From DTU013 sp964490975 (GTDB lineage: Bacteria > Bacillota > Clostridia > Acetivibrionales > DTU013), in contig CAZBEQ010000007.1 in assembly GCA_964490975.1 (NCBI GenBank), positions 31,657 to 95,656 on the forward strand: a stretch of 64,000 nucleotides of DNA, in the 5' to 3' direction. The position numbers were made by a program, and so were the translations under genes. Below the pieces are notes generated by a model that was not told the DNA's origin, ran no database searches, and worked only from the letters and a program-made list of their open reading frames with translations. The number at the start of each line of letters is the position of its first letter. The stretch's first letter is position 1. Shown here in pieces: positions 18,333 through 26,565 of this stretch.

Positions 18333-19415
18333 TTACCACCTCTTGTTTATCAGCTGGTACAATATTTGTGGGTCTGCTGCACGTATCATTGCATCATCTT
18401 GTGATATGATACCATCCGATACAAGCTGTGCAAGTGTATTTTCCAGTGATTGCATTCCGCTGCTGGAGCCTGTCTGTATCATACTGTTGATCTGGTAGGG
18501 CTTGCCCTCCCTGATAAGATTCCTTATTGCAGGAGTTGCTACCATTACTTCTATCGCAGGAACTACTCCGCTGCCATCGCGCTTTGGTATCAACTGCTGT
18601 GATATTACACCTTCGAGCACTGTAGCCAGCTGGTTTCTCACTTGATTCTGCTGAGACGGCTGGAACGAGTCAATTATTCTGTCTATCGTCTTTGCCGCGC
18701 CTACCGTGTGGAGTGTGGAGAAAACGAGATGCCCTGTTTCTGCTGCTGTTAATGCTATTGCAATTGTCTCCGGGTCTCTCATCTCTCCTACCAGTATAAC
18801 ATCTGGGTCTTCCCTCAGTGTAGCTCTTAATGCCGTTGCAAAGGATTTTGTATCTGAGCCGATCTCCCTCTGGTCAATCAGGCCGTTCCTATGCTTGTGC
18901 AGATATTCTATCGGATCTTCTATCGTAATTATGTGACATTTGCGCTCTTCATTGACTAACCCTATCAGAGAAGCCAAAGTTGTCGATTTCCCACTTCCTG
19001 TCGGTCCTGTCGCTAAAACAAGCCCTCTGGTCTTTTTTGCAAAACTCTTTATTACATGTGGCAATCCAAGGGTGTCAAACTCCGGTATATTGAACGGCAA
19101 TGACCTTATTGCCATTGAGTATGTACCTCTCTGCCTAAACGCGTTTACTCTGAACCTGCCAAGTCCCGGTATAGAGAATGAGAAGTCTACTTCACCATTT
19201 GCTTCGAGAAACACCCTCCTATCATCATTCAATATTGACCGAACAAGTTCCCATGCTATCTCAGGAGTAACCACCTCAGCATTAGGTATCTGCTGCAGTA
19301 TTGAATTCAAACGCATTGAAGGTTTGCTTCCCACATTAATGTGTAAGTCTGATGCTTTGGACTTACATGTGTAATTTAATAATTCATCAAGCTTTCTCGT
19401 GTTAATCTCTGGCAT
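18333..19415 (-). CDS. pilT: Pilus retraction ATPase PilT
   Basis: The product is 360 aa. Walker A GPTGSGKSTT and Walker B DVILVGEMRD are present, with the PilT-specific C-terminal AIRNLIREGK (AIRNLIRE motif needed for retraction). The N-terminal PAS-like domain SKASDLHINVG is typical. It powers pilus disassembly and twitching. It overlaps the end of pilB by 14 bp, indicating translational coupling. Confidence 0.95.
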   Translation of the reverse strand: MPEINTRKLDELLNYTCKSKASDLHINVGSKPSMRLNSILQQIPNAEVVTPEIAWELVRSILNDDRRVFLEANGEVDFSFSIPGLGRFRVNAFRQRGTYSMAIRSLPFNIPEFDTLGLPHVIKSFAKKTRGLVLATGPTGSGKSTTLASLIGLVNEERKCHIITIEDPIEYLHKHRNGLIDQREIGSDTKSFATALRATLREDPDVILVGEMRDPETIAIALTAAETGHLVFSTLHTVGAAKTIDRIIDSFQPSQQNQVRNQLATVLEGVISQQLIPKRDGSGVVPAIEVMVATPAIRNLIREGKPYQINSMIQTGSSSGMQSLENTLAQLVSDGIISQDDAMIRAADPQILYQLINKRW

Positions 19416-21087
19416 ATACTGTTTTCACCATCTCCTGTATAGATGTAACTCCCCTGAGAACTAGCTCCTTACAGCTTGCAAACAAATCTACCATACCGTT
19501 CTTTACCGCTACTTCCCTTATCTCTTCTGCACTTCCTCCATGGGTTATTATGTTCCTGTGCTCTTTATCCAGCAGCATTACCTCATGTATAGCTGTCCTG
19601 CCTCTGTAGCCAGAGTTCTGACAGGATGGGCAACCCTCGCTCTTATATATCGTTACAGGCTTGTCCACCTGAAGTATCATTCTCTCATTCTCATCTGCCT
19701 CGTATGGCTTCCTGCAGACCGGGCAAAGTCTTCTGACAAGTCTCTGGGCTATTACTCCTACCATTGCATCTGATGCCAGGTATCGTTCGACTCCCATGTC
19801 CACCAGTCGTGTTATAGCTCCGGGAGCATCATTGGTATGCAATGTGGATAACACAAGATGTCCAGTTATAGCTGCTCTGACCGCTATCTGAGCTGTCTCC
19901 TCATCCCTTATTTCACCGATCATTATGATATCGGGGTCCTGTCTCAGTATGCTTCTTAGGCCTGCGGCAAATGTAAGTCCTGCCTTGTTGTGCACCTGGA
20001 CCTGGTTTATACCGGCTAGCATATATTCAACCGGGTCCTCGACCGTTACGATATTTTTATCCGGTTTGTTAACCTCACTTAATAATGCATAAAGCGTCGT
20101 TGTTTTACCGCTTCCCGTAGGTCCAGTGAGAAGTACTATCCCATAGGGCATTCTTATGATCTTGTCCATTAATGTATTTTCATGTGCGGTAAAGCCAAGC
20201 TTTTCTCTTGTGAAATTGAAGGTTGTTCTGTCAAGTACCCTTATAACTATCTTCTCGCCAAATATTGTAGGCAGTGAAGATACACGGAAGTCGTAGCTCT
20301 TGCCCTTTACTTCCATCTCAATTCTGCCATCCTGTGGAACCCTCTTTTCAGCGATATTCATACCAGCCATGATCTTTATTCTGGTCGATACAGCCGAATA
20401 AAGGTTTTGTGGGATCCTGTTGCTTTCATTCAATACGCCATCTACCCTGTAACGAACTGCAACATAATTTTCAAAGGGTTCTATATGTATATCGCTTGCG
20501 CTGATAGCGATTGCTTCATTAATGATTGAATTCGAAAGTCTTACTGCCGGTGCTGTTTGAACATCCTCAGACATAACAGCGTCTGGTTTTGCTGCTTCAA
20601 CAGGCGCGACATATGTGTATTCTCTCTTGAGATCTTCTATCGCTTTATCAGTAGCCTGTTTGCTGTAATATATCTCGATTGCTCTTAGTATTTGTGTTTT
20701 TGTGGCTACAACAGGCTGTACTTTTTTTTGCGTTATAAAGCTTACATCGTCAATGGCAAACATGTTCAGTGGATCGTACATTGCGACGATTAGCCTTCCT
20801 TCACGTATGTAAACAGGAATTACATTATGTTTTCTAGCAACCTCTTTAGGAATGCTCCTTGCTATATCCTGTTCAACGAAGATACTATCCAGGTCAATAC
20901 GTTCCAGTGATAGCTGCATAGCTAGAATATCGGCCATTTCCGTCTCAGTAATGAGACCCTCGTCAATCAGCACCTCACCTAGTCTCTTTTTGGTCTTTCC
21001 CTGGACCTCAAGAGCTCTGTTCAACTGGGCAAGTGTTATCTTGCCCGATGTCATCAATATGTCTCCTAGTCTTTTACGTTCCCTCAT
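19402..21087 (-). CDS. pilB: Pilus extension ATPase PilB with MshEN domain
   Basis: The product is 561 aa. Residues about 5-150 form a MshEN (T2SSE N-terminal) domain with RLGEVLIDEGLIT and LAMQL, the kind of segment that binds c-di-GMP in MshE. Then come Walker A GPTGSGKTTT, Walker B DIIMIGEIRD and a zinc-binding tetracysteine site (CPVCRKPY ... CPSCQNSGYRG). It polymerises pilins. It is the first gene of a minus-strand operon running to 5479, with a clear promoter at 21263-21291. ATG 21087 follows AAAAGGGA. A c-di-GMP link is inference from the domain and from the riboswitches next door. Confidence 0.95.
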   Translation of the reverse strand: MRERKRLGDILMTSGKITLAQLNRALEVQGKTKKRLGEVLIDEGLITETEMADILAMQLSLERIDLDSIFVEQDIARSIPKEVARKHNVIPVYIREGRLIVAMYDPLNMFAIDDVSFITQKKVQPVVATKTQILRAIEIYYSKQATDKAIEDLKREYTYVAPVEAAKPDAVMSEDVQTAPAVRLSNSIINEAIAISASDIHIEPFENYVAVRYRVDGVLNESNRIPQNLYSAVSTRIKIMAGMNIAEKRVPQDGRIEMEVKGKSYDFRVSSLPTIFGEKIVIRVLDRTTFNFTREKLGFTAHENTLMDKIIRMPYGIVLLTGPTGSGKTTTLYALLSEVNKPDKNIVTVEDPVEYMLAGINQVQVHNKAGLTFAAGLRSILRQDPDIIMIGEIRDEETAQIAVRAAITGHLVLSTLHTNDAPGAITRLVDMGVERYLASDAMVGVIAQRLVRRLCPVCRKPYEADENERMILQVDKPVTIYKSEGCPSCQNSGYRGRTAIHEVMLLDKEHRNIITHGGSAEEIREVAVKNGMVDLFASCKELVLRGVTSIQEMVKTVYARD

Positions 21088-21262
21088 CTAAATATCCCTT
21101 TTCTTCTTTTTATTAAAGTACAGGTATTTAAAAGGTTATCCCATATTGCCTTGTGCTGATGTCCTTATAGTATCATTCATCCGTATCAGGAGATCATCTT
21201 TAGTTAAATTTTACATTCATAAATGGTATTGTAATATATTGTAATAAAATAGATGCTTTACC

Positions 21263-21291
21263 ATTATAGAACACTACAAAAATTTCGTCAA
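21263..21291 (-). promoter_or_regulatory. Sigma-A-type promoter of the pilus operon
   Basis: On the minus strand TTGACG (21286-21291) and TATAAT (21263-21268) are separated by 17 bp. The start point would be near 21256, giving a leader of about 170 nt before pilB. I see no recognisable riboswitch in that leader. Confidence 0.8.
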
Positions 21292-21396
21292 TAGTTGGGG
21301 AAATTTTTATTTACTTTTTGTTAACTTATGTTCAATAATAGCCCATTTCAATATCTTTTAATGATATGTATGCTTTTTGGGGGTAAAAACAAAAAA

Positions 21397-21422
21397 ACTG
21401 TTGGCTCGCACCAACAGTTTTT
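21397..21422 (-). terminator. Terminator of the transglutaminase-like gene
   Basis: AACTGTTGG pairs with CCAACAGTT around a 6-nt loop and is followed on the minus strand by a run of seven T. It separates the gene from the pilus operon, so they are independent transcription units. Confidence 0.9.
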
Positions 21423-21437
21423 TCATTAGCATGTATT

Positions 21438-22235
21438 TTAGTATTCAAAAACCTTGGAATATTGAGCTGTCTCTTTGATCATGCTATAAGCACGACCTGC
21501 AGCTTTCTGCTCAGCATCATAAGTGGTATCCAAGGTTATCCATTTTCCTGTATCGCTGTCATATATCTCGTTCCAAGCGTGGTAACCCTTGACATTAACC
21601 GAATAGCCCTTTACAAGCTTTACCGGTATGCCCTGGCTGCGAAGCATTGCAGCGAATACAGATGAATAATCATAGCAGATACCCTTACCACTGGTGATTA
21701 TGTTGTCAATGTTCGGCACGTAGTTGCTTTTTAGTGTCGAGATCTTTTTATAATCATATCTAATATTGTTTAATACGTATTCATAAACTGCTTCTATCTT
21801 TTCACTATCAGTTTTCAGATTCTTTGTGATCTCGTTAGCTTTCTCTATTGCCATCATGTTGTTGTCCCATCTTATATTCTGCACGGATGCCAAAAAAACC
21901 TTTTTTTCGTCAAAAATATTTAATTCGACAGTTTTTGTGGTTATATATTTATATTGTTTATCTTTGATATTTTCAAGAATACTTACTTTATAAGTTCCGT
22001 TGCCCATCTGAAGGGAGAAGCTTTCTACTGTGCCGTCGTTTTTGAGGTCGTATATAACCTGTTTTCCATCTTTATCAACTATAACTTTGAGTCTGGCATC
22101 AGAATTACAGCTTGCTGTTACTATTCCATTCTCAAGCTTTGCTGTGTCGATCATTGTATCGCTTGCAGCAGATATAGCCATTGGGTTGACCAACACTGCC
22201 ATACAAATTAGAATTGACACTAAAAGCTTCTTCAT
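21438..22235 (-). CDS. Secreted transglutaminase-like (cysteine protease fold) protein
   Basis: The product is 265 aa. Signal peptide at 1-24 (LLVSILICMAVLVNPMAISA). A beta domain (30-120) precedes a transglutaminase-core domain with the full triad: Cys187 (GKGICYDYSS), His219 (YHAWNEI) and Asp236 (WITLDTTYD). Such proteins hydrolyse or crosslink peptides at the cell surface; the substrate is unknown. The start lies 15 nt after the end of a c-di-GMP-I aptamer, with AAAGGGGAG between, so translation or transcription is probably gated by c-di-GMP. A second aptamer lies further upstream. Adjacent to, but not co-transcribed with, the pilus operon. Confidence 0.85.
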   Translation of the reverse strand: MKKLLVSILICMAVLVNPMAISAASDTMIDTAKLENGIVTASCNSDARLKVIVDKDGKQVIYDLKNDGTVESFSLQMGNGTYKVSILENIKDKQYKYITTKTVELNIFDEKKVFLASVQNIRWDNNMMAIEKANEITKNLKTDSEKIEAVYEYVLNNIRYDYKKISTLKSNYVPNIDNIITSGKGICYDYSSVFAAMLRSQGIPVKLVKGYSVNVKGYHAWNEIYDSDTGKWITLDTTYDAEQKAAGRAYSMIKETAQYSKVFEY

Positions 22236-22250
22236 TAAAAACTCCCCTTT

Positions 22251-22345
22251 CGGTAACTGGCTGCCATATCCTTCACCCTTGCGGGTTACCTGGATTCAGG
22301 CCCTCTAGCTTTGCGTCCCGGTCTTTCGATCGGTTTGCCTTTATC
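22251..22345 (-). promoter_or_regulatory. c-di-GMP-I (GEMM-I) riboswitch, proximal copy
   Basis: Read on the minus strand, the element has GGCAAACC, the GAAA tetraloop, GGGACGCAAAGCTA, GGGCCTGA and finally ATGGCAGCCAGTTACC. These are the conserved landmarks of the GEMM-I aptamer in order: GNRA loop, its receptor region and the closing stem. The aptamer ends right before the ribosome-binding site of the transglutaminase-like gene. Confidence 0.93.
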
Positions 22346-22399
22346 GTTGAAAAGTTTTTTTCAACAACAAATATATTCAATATTCAGTTTTCAAGCTTT

Positions 22400-22545
22400 T
22401 CAGCTGTCACAACTATGCTCAGCAGTATCGCCTGAGCGTACCCTGCAGTATCGCCTAAACGTGTCCTGCGTGTATCGCCTAAACGTGCCCCGTAGTGTTC
22501 CAACCGTGCTCAGCAGTATTACCTAAACGTTTTGTGTTCCTTCAG
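22400..22545. repeat. Degenerate repeats between the two riboswitches
   Basis: Several diverged copies of CAGTATCGCCTAAACGTG-like units, about 22-25 bp apart, fill the leader between the aptamers. No gene is visible. They could form the expression platform or be a minisatellite. Confidence 0.6.
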
Positions 22546-22589
22546 CCTTATGTACTCTGTCATTTAGCTAAATAAAAAACTTCCCGTTC

Positions 22590-22683
22590 GGTAACTGGCT
22601 GCCAGTTCTATGCGCCCTGAGGCTTTCTAGAACAGGCCCTTTAGCTTTGCGTCCCGGTCTTTCGACAGGTTTGCGTTTATCGG
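22590..22683 (-). promoter_or_regulatory. c-di-GMP-I (GEMM-I) riboswitch, distal copy
   Basis: On the minus strand it shows GCAAACC, GAAA, GGGACGCAAAGCTA, GGGCCTG and GGCAGCCAGTTACC, matching the proximal aptamer closely. It is followed by GAACGGGAAGTTTTTT. This resembles the ribosome-binding segment after the proximal copy (GAAAGGGGAGTTTTT), as if aptamer and leader were duplicated together. Confidence 0.93.
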
Positions 22684-22720
22684 TGAAAAGCTCTACTTAC
22701 TTTTATTTAGTTCTATGTAT

Positions 22721-22749
22721 ATTTTACCAGTATGCAAGCAATAAATCAA
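22721..22749 (-). promoter_or_regulatory. Promoter of the riboswitch-controlled transcript
   Basis: TTGATT (22744-22749) and TAAAAT (22721-22726) on the minus strand are spaced by 17 bp. The predicted start near 22714 lies about 30 nt before the distal aptamer, so both aptamers would be on one leader of about 480 nt. Confidence 0.7.
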
Positions 22750-22983
22750 TAGTTTGTGTAATATTTTGTATTATTTTTTTGTTTTGTAGGGTTTATACTT
22801 ATATTGTAGTACCCAAAATGCAGTTAAATCAATAGTATTTTACATTTGATGACATTTATCACTATATATTCTGGAATTTATCATAACTATTTGTGGTTGT
22901 CTTAAAAAGTTAGGACAAGTATTTTTCTGCCGGTAATGGCAAGAATCCTTTTATACGCATAAAGCTAAGTGCATCTGGCCAGG

Positions 22984-23037
22984 AGCATCAGGCTTATAGC
23001 ATTAGGCTTATAGCATCAGGCTTATAGCATCAGGCTA
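22984..23037 (+). repeat. 14-bp tandem repeat, four copies
   Basis: The unit AGCATCAGGCTTAT is repeated with one or two substitutions, ending 58 bp before the glycosyltransferase start. The stretch 22750-22980 is AT-rich and shows no gene. Confidence 0.8.
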
Positions 23038-23095
23038 GTGAAATCAAGCCCGGCCGATATACTTAGCCAGATTACATATAAAGGAGGCTGGAATC

Positions 23096-24229
23096 GTGGA
23101 TGATATATTGTGTTCAGTTGTCATACCCGTATATAATGAAGAGCTTGTTATCACTGAAACCTATCGGCGGCTCAAATCGGTGATGGAACCTCTGGATATC
23201 ACTTATGAACTGGTATTTGTTAATGATGGCAGCAGTGATAGTACCTCAGCTATTTTATCCAGCATATGTGAATCCGACAGGAAAGTCAGGCTGGTTGATT
23301 TCTCGAGGAATTTCGGACACCAAATGGCAATAACGGCAGGTATGGATTACTCCTGTGGCGAAACAGTAGTAATTATTGATGCAGATCTTCAGGATCCCCC
23401 TGAGCTTATTCCTAAGCTGCTCGAAAAATGGCATGAGGGTTATGATGTAGTCTACGGTATCAGAAACCGCCGAGAAGGTGAAACGGTATTAAAAAAGGCT
23501 ACCTCCATGCTCTATTACAGGTTCCTGAAAAAAATAGCAGATGTGGATATACCACTTGATACCGGCGATTTTAGACTTGTGGACAAGAGAGTCTGCGAGG
23601 CGCTCAAGAAAGTTAATGAAAAAAGCAGGTATGTACGAGGCCTGATAAGCTGGCTGGGATTCCGGCAAACAGGCATTGAATACACCAGGGACAGGCGTTT
23701 TGCCGGAGAGACCAAATATCCCTTGAAGAAGATGCTTAAATTTGCGTGTGACGGCATCGCATCTTTTTCATATAAGCCCTTGAAACTGGCAGCATGGTGT
23801 GGGTACGCTATTACAGCAGTATGTATTATTTTTCTGTTGGCAATGTTGATCATAGGCAGCACATTTGAGGGTAGAGTTGTTGTTAATAATGGGCCCTCCA
23901 TTTTTAGTAATGCTAATAGCGAATCCTCTATTAGTGCTGCTGTTGCGCCAACACATGTCTCATCATCTGCATCTGCTACATCAGACATTTATCCATATCT
24001 CGCGCTTAGCATGCTTATAAATGGCATTATGTTAATTTCCGTCGGCATAGCTGGCGCTTACATTGGAAGGATCTATGATGAAGTAAAGGCAAGACCTCTT
24101 TATATAGTAAGAAGCACAAGGAACATCGATGACCTGTCGGAAGCAGCTCTCGATGATCGCAGAGCTGTTCGATGCAATGAACGATTAAGACAGAAGAAAA
24201 CGCAAGATATGAGCAATAAGATTAAGTAA
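23096..24229 (+). CDS. GT2 polyprenyl-phosphate glycosyltransferase (GtrB/DPM1-like)
   Basis: The product is 377 aa. A GT-A domain (1-225) contains VVIPVYNEELVI, VNDGSSDST, VIDADLQDPPEL (the DXD equivalent) and the RGLISWLGFRQ helix. Two C-terminal membrane helices follow (about 240-262 and 300-328), with the closing motif AYIGRIYDEVKARPLYIV. These enzymes put a sugar on undecaprenyl phosphate for transfer outside. The loop between the helices is enlarged by about 35 Ser/Ala/Asn-rich residues (SESSISAAVAPTHVSSS). The GTG start follows AGGAGG. The tail after 340 is longer than usual and basic. Confidence 0.92.
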   Translation: MDDILCSVVIPVYNEELVITETYRRLKSVMEPLDITYELVFVNDGSSDSTSAILSSICESDRKVRLVDFSRNFGHQMAITAGMDYSCGETVVIIDADLQDPPELIPKLLEKWHEGYDVVYGIRNRREGETVLKKATSMLYYRFLKKIADVDIPLDTGDFRLVDKRVCEALKKVNEKSRYVRGLISWLGFRQTGIEYTRDRRFAGETKYPLKKMLKFACDGIASFSYKPLKLAAWCGYAITAVCIIFLLAMLIIGSTFEGRVVVNNGPSIFSNANSESSISAAVAPTHVSSSASATSDIYPYLALSMLINGIMLISVGIAGAYIGRIYDEVKARPLYIVRSTRNIDDLSEAALDDRRAVRCNERLRQKKTQDMSNKIK

Positions 24230-24277
24230 AAATGAGTAGTCAAGGATCAATATAGACTCTCATTATTTTCTCAAATG

Positions 24278-24388
24278 CAAAAAATCAAGTAGGGTGCAAA
24301 AATCCTGGTTACTATTGATTTCTTCGTATGATAATGTCACTAAGTATAGGATTATGTTAAGCATTTGTGCACCCTACTTGATTTTTTG
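24278..24388. repeat. Inverted repeat heading the 41-bp array
   Basis: The 21 bases at 24278-24298 are the exact reverse complement of 24368-24388, the first part of the 41-bp array. The arms are about 70 bp apart and could form a stem-loop downstream of the glycosyltransferase gene. Confidence 0.8.
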
Positions 24389-24634
24389 TCAAGGCCATTG
24401 ATCGAAATTGCGCCCTACCTGATTTTTTGTCAAGGCTCATAGGCGTACTTGCACCCTACCTGATTTTTTGTCAAGGCCATTGATCGAAATTGCGCCCTAC
24501 CTGATTTTTTGTCAAGGCTCATAGGCGTACTTGCGCCCTACCTGATTTTTTGTCAAGGCCATTGATCGAAATCGCACCCTACCTGATTTTTTGTCAAGGC
24601 CATTGATCGAAATTGCACCCTACCTGATTTTTTG
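24371..24634 (+). repeat. 41-bp tandem array, six copies plus a partial
   Basis: Copies start at 24371, 24412, 24453, 24494, 24535 and 24576. Each has the constant part CCCTACCTGATTTTTTGTC plus AAGG, and one of two variable parts, CATTGATCGAAA or TCATAGGCGTAC, in the order A B A B A A. This is not a CRISPR array: variable parts are short and re-used. It shares a core with the arrays at 1897 and 47350. Confidence 0.9.
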
Positions 24635-24691
24635 CTTAAACTTCACAAACACTCACCTACTACAGCAAACGCTATAATATAAGAAAATAAA

Positions 24692-24734
24692 AACGCCCTC
24701 CGTCTCACTTTTTAAGAGTGTACGAAAGGACGTT
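24692..24734 (-). terminator. Terminator of the serine operon
   Basis: On the minus strand AACGTCC...CGT pairs with ACGGAGGGCGTT and is followed by TTTTATTTT. Between it and serA (24735-24875) lies GC-rich imperfect repeat sequence (CCGGCCTCAGC words) without a gene. Confidence 0.65.
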
Positions 24735-24875
24735 GTTAGTTATGTCATTATATACTATTGTTTTTTAGACCTGGGAAGAGAAGCAGCCACCACTTCATTA
24801 CCGGCCTCAGCCACCCTATTACCAGCCATCACCACCGCATTGCCGGCCTCAGCTGCATAACAAGCCGCCTAGCTA

Positions 24876-26477
24876 TTAGAAGCTCAGCAGTGACACCTTC
24901 AAGACGCCGTCGATCTTTCTGATCTCATCCATTGTTGCTGCATTGACATCCTGGTCGACACTTACAAAAGAGACTGCCTTCTCGCCTCGCTTGTTCCTGC
25001 TCCACTGCATTGCTGCAATATTAATACCATCTGCGCCAAGGGTAGTGCCGATACGTCCTATGATGCCCGGTTTGTCAATATTCTGTATCGCTACGACGTA
25101 CGGTGTAGGCTCGAAGTCCAGCTTGTATCCGAAGAAATCCACGATCCTCATTTCCTCTTTTGCAAATATCGTTCCCGATACGCTCTGAGTGCCCTTCTTT
25201 GTAGTAAACTTTACTGTAATGAGGTTAGTGTACTTATCAAGCTGCGATCTTTTGCTTTCAACCATTTCTATTCCCATATTGTGAAGCATCAGCTCTGCAT
25301 TGACATAATTGACCTTTTCCTTTATGACCGGATCAAGGAAGCCCTTGAGCACTGACAGAGAGAATACCTTCGTTTCCTTGTCAGCCAGGTCTCCACTGTA
25401 AACGATCTCTATTTTCTGAACTGTTTCCTTTTCGGTCTGATAATAAATTTTGCCAAGTGTTTCAGCTAGTGTGATATACGGTCTCAGGCCGTTCACATCA
25501 GCCTGCATTGGCGGCATGTTAACGGCAGCAACCATTTGGCCCTCCAGAGCTGCAGCGACCAGCTGTGTTACTGCTGTTCCGACATTGTAATTTGCTTCCT
25601 CGGTCGAGGCTCCAAGGTGTGGAGTTACTACTACATTGTCAAGCTCCAGCAGAGGATTTGTGTATGTCTGCTCTTCAGGCTTCTTATCATAGCCCGGTTC
25701 CGGATCAAGTACATCCAATGCAGCGCTTCCAACCTTTCCTTCTTTCAAAGCGTTATAGAGAGCCTTTTCATTTACAAGGCCGCCTCTTGCAGCGTTGACT
25801 ATACGCACTCCGTTTTTGCAAAGGCTCAGTTCCTTCTCGCCTATTATTCCATAGGTTTCCGAAGTCTTAGGTGTGTGAATTGTAATAAGATCGGATTGGA
25901 TCAACAGGTCTTCAAGCTTCTCACATTTTTCGATACCATATTTTTTAAACTTTTCATCGGTGATGTACGGATCATAGGCAACTGCCTTCATGCCGCAGCC
26001 CTTGAGCTTTGTGGCAACAATGGAGCCTATTCTTCCCAAGCCTATGATACCCACTGTCTTACCTTCAAGTTCATTGCCAAGGAACCTGTTCCTTCTGAAA
26101 TCTCCACGCCTTGCAGCAGCATTTGCCTGAGGTATGTTTCTGAACAGGCAGAAGGCGTGACCGACAGCCAGTTCTGCAGCTGCCATAATATTGCTTTCAG
26201 GTGTGTTGACGACAATAATACCTTTGTTTGTACATGAGGATACATCTATATTGTCTATGCCATTTCCGGCTCTGCCTGCTACTTTCAGGTTCTTTCCCTT
26301 TTCTATCAATTCTGCATTTACCTTTGTTACACTTCTGACAATAATAGCGTCATAATTTTCTATTATATCAAGCAAATCGCCGTGAGATATCCCGAATTTT
26401 GTGTCGACCTCGAAGCCTTTTTCTTTAAGATACTGTATACCTTCATCAGCTATTCTTTCAGTTACAATTATTTTCAT
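24876..26477 (-). CDS. serA: D-3-phosphoglycerate dehydrogenase
   Basis: The product is 533 aa, the long type with an intervening domain and C-terminal ACT domain. The NAD-binding motif GIIGLGRIGSIVA is near residue 145. The catalytic Arg is in the NAARGG segment, and Glu and His are in LDPEPG and TPHLGAST. The ACT domain is at about 460-533 (NIDKPGIIGRIGTTLG). It oxidises 3-phosphoglycerate, the first step of serine synthesis, and the ACT domain usually senses serine. ATG 26477 is 7 nt after GGAGGG. It is the second gene behind the glycine riboswitch. Confidence 0.97.
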   Translation of the reverse strand: MKIIVTERIADEGIQYLKEKGFEVDTKFGISHGDLLDIIENYDAIIVRSVTKVNAELIEKGKNLKVAGRAGNGIDNIDVSSCTNKGIIVVNTPESNIMAAAELAVGHAFCLFRNIPQANAAARRGDFRRNRFLGNELEGKTVGIIGLGRIGSIVATKLKGCGMKAVAYDPYITDEKFKKYGIEKCEKLEDLLIQSDLITIHTPKTSETYGIIGEKELSLCKNGVRIVNAARGGLVNEKALYNALKEGKVGSAALDVLDPEPGYDKKPEEQTYTNPLLELDNVVVTPHLGASTEEANYNVGTAVTQLVAAALEGQMVAAVNMPPMQADVNGLRPYITLAETLGKIYYQTEKETVQKIEIVYSGDLADKETKVFSLSVLKGFLDPVIKEKVNYVNAELMLHNMGIEMVESKRSQLDKYTNLITVKFTTKKGTQSVSGTIFAKEEMRIVDFFGYKLDFEPTPYVVAIQNIDKPGIIGRIGTTLGADGINIAAMQWSRNKRGEKAVSFVSVDQDVNAATMDEIRKIDGVLKVSLLSF

Positions 26478-26565
26478 TAACAAACCCTCCTCAAATTTCT
26501 GGCATTAATTACATTGTACTACATTTCTCTGTTAACTTTACTATGAAATGATATTTTGGGCAATA

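Noticed and set aside
24371..24634. CRISPR array
   Set aside because: Regular 41-bp period but variable parts are only about 12 bp and are re-used; no cas genes nearby.
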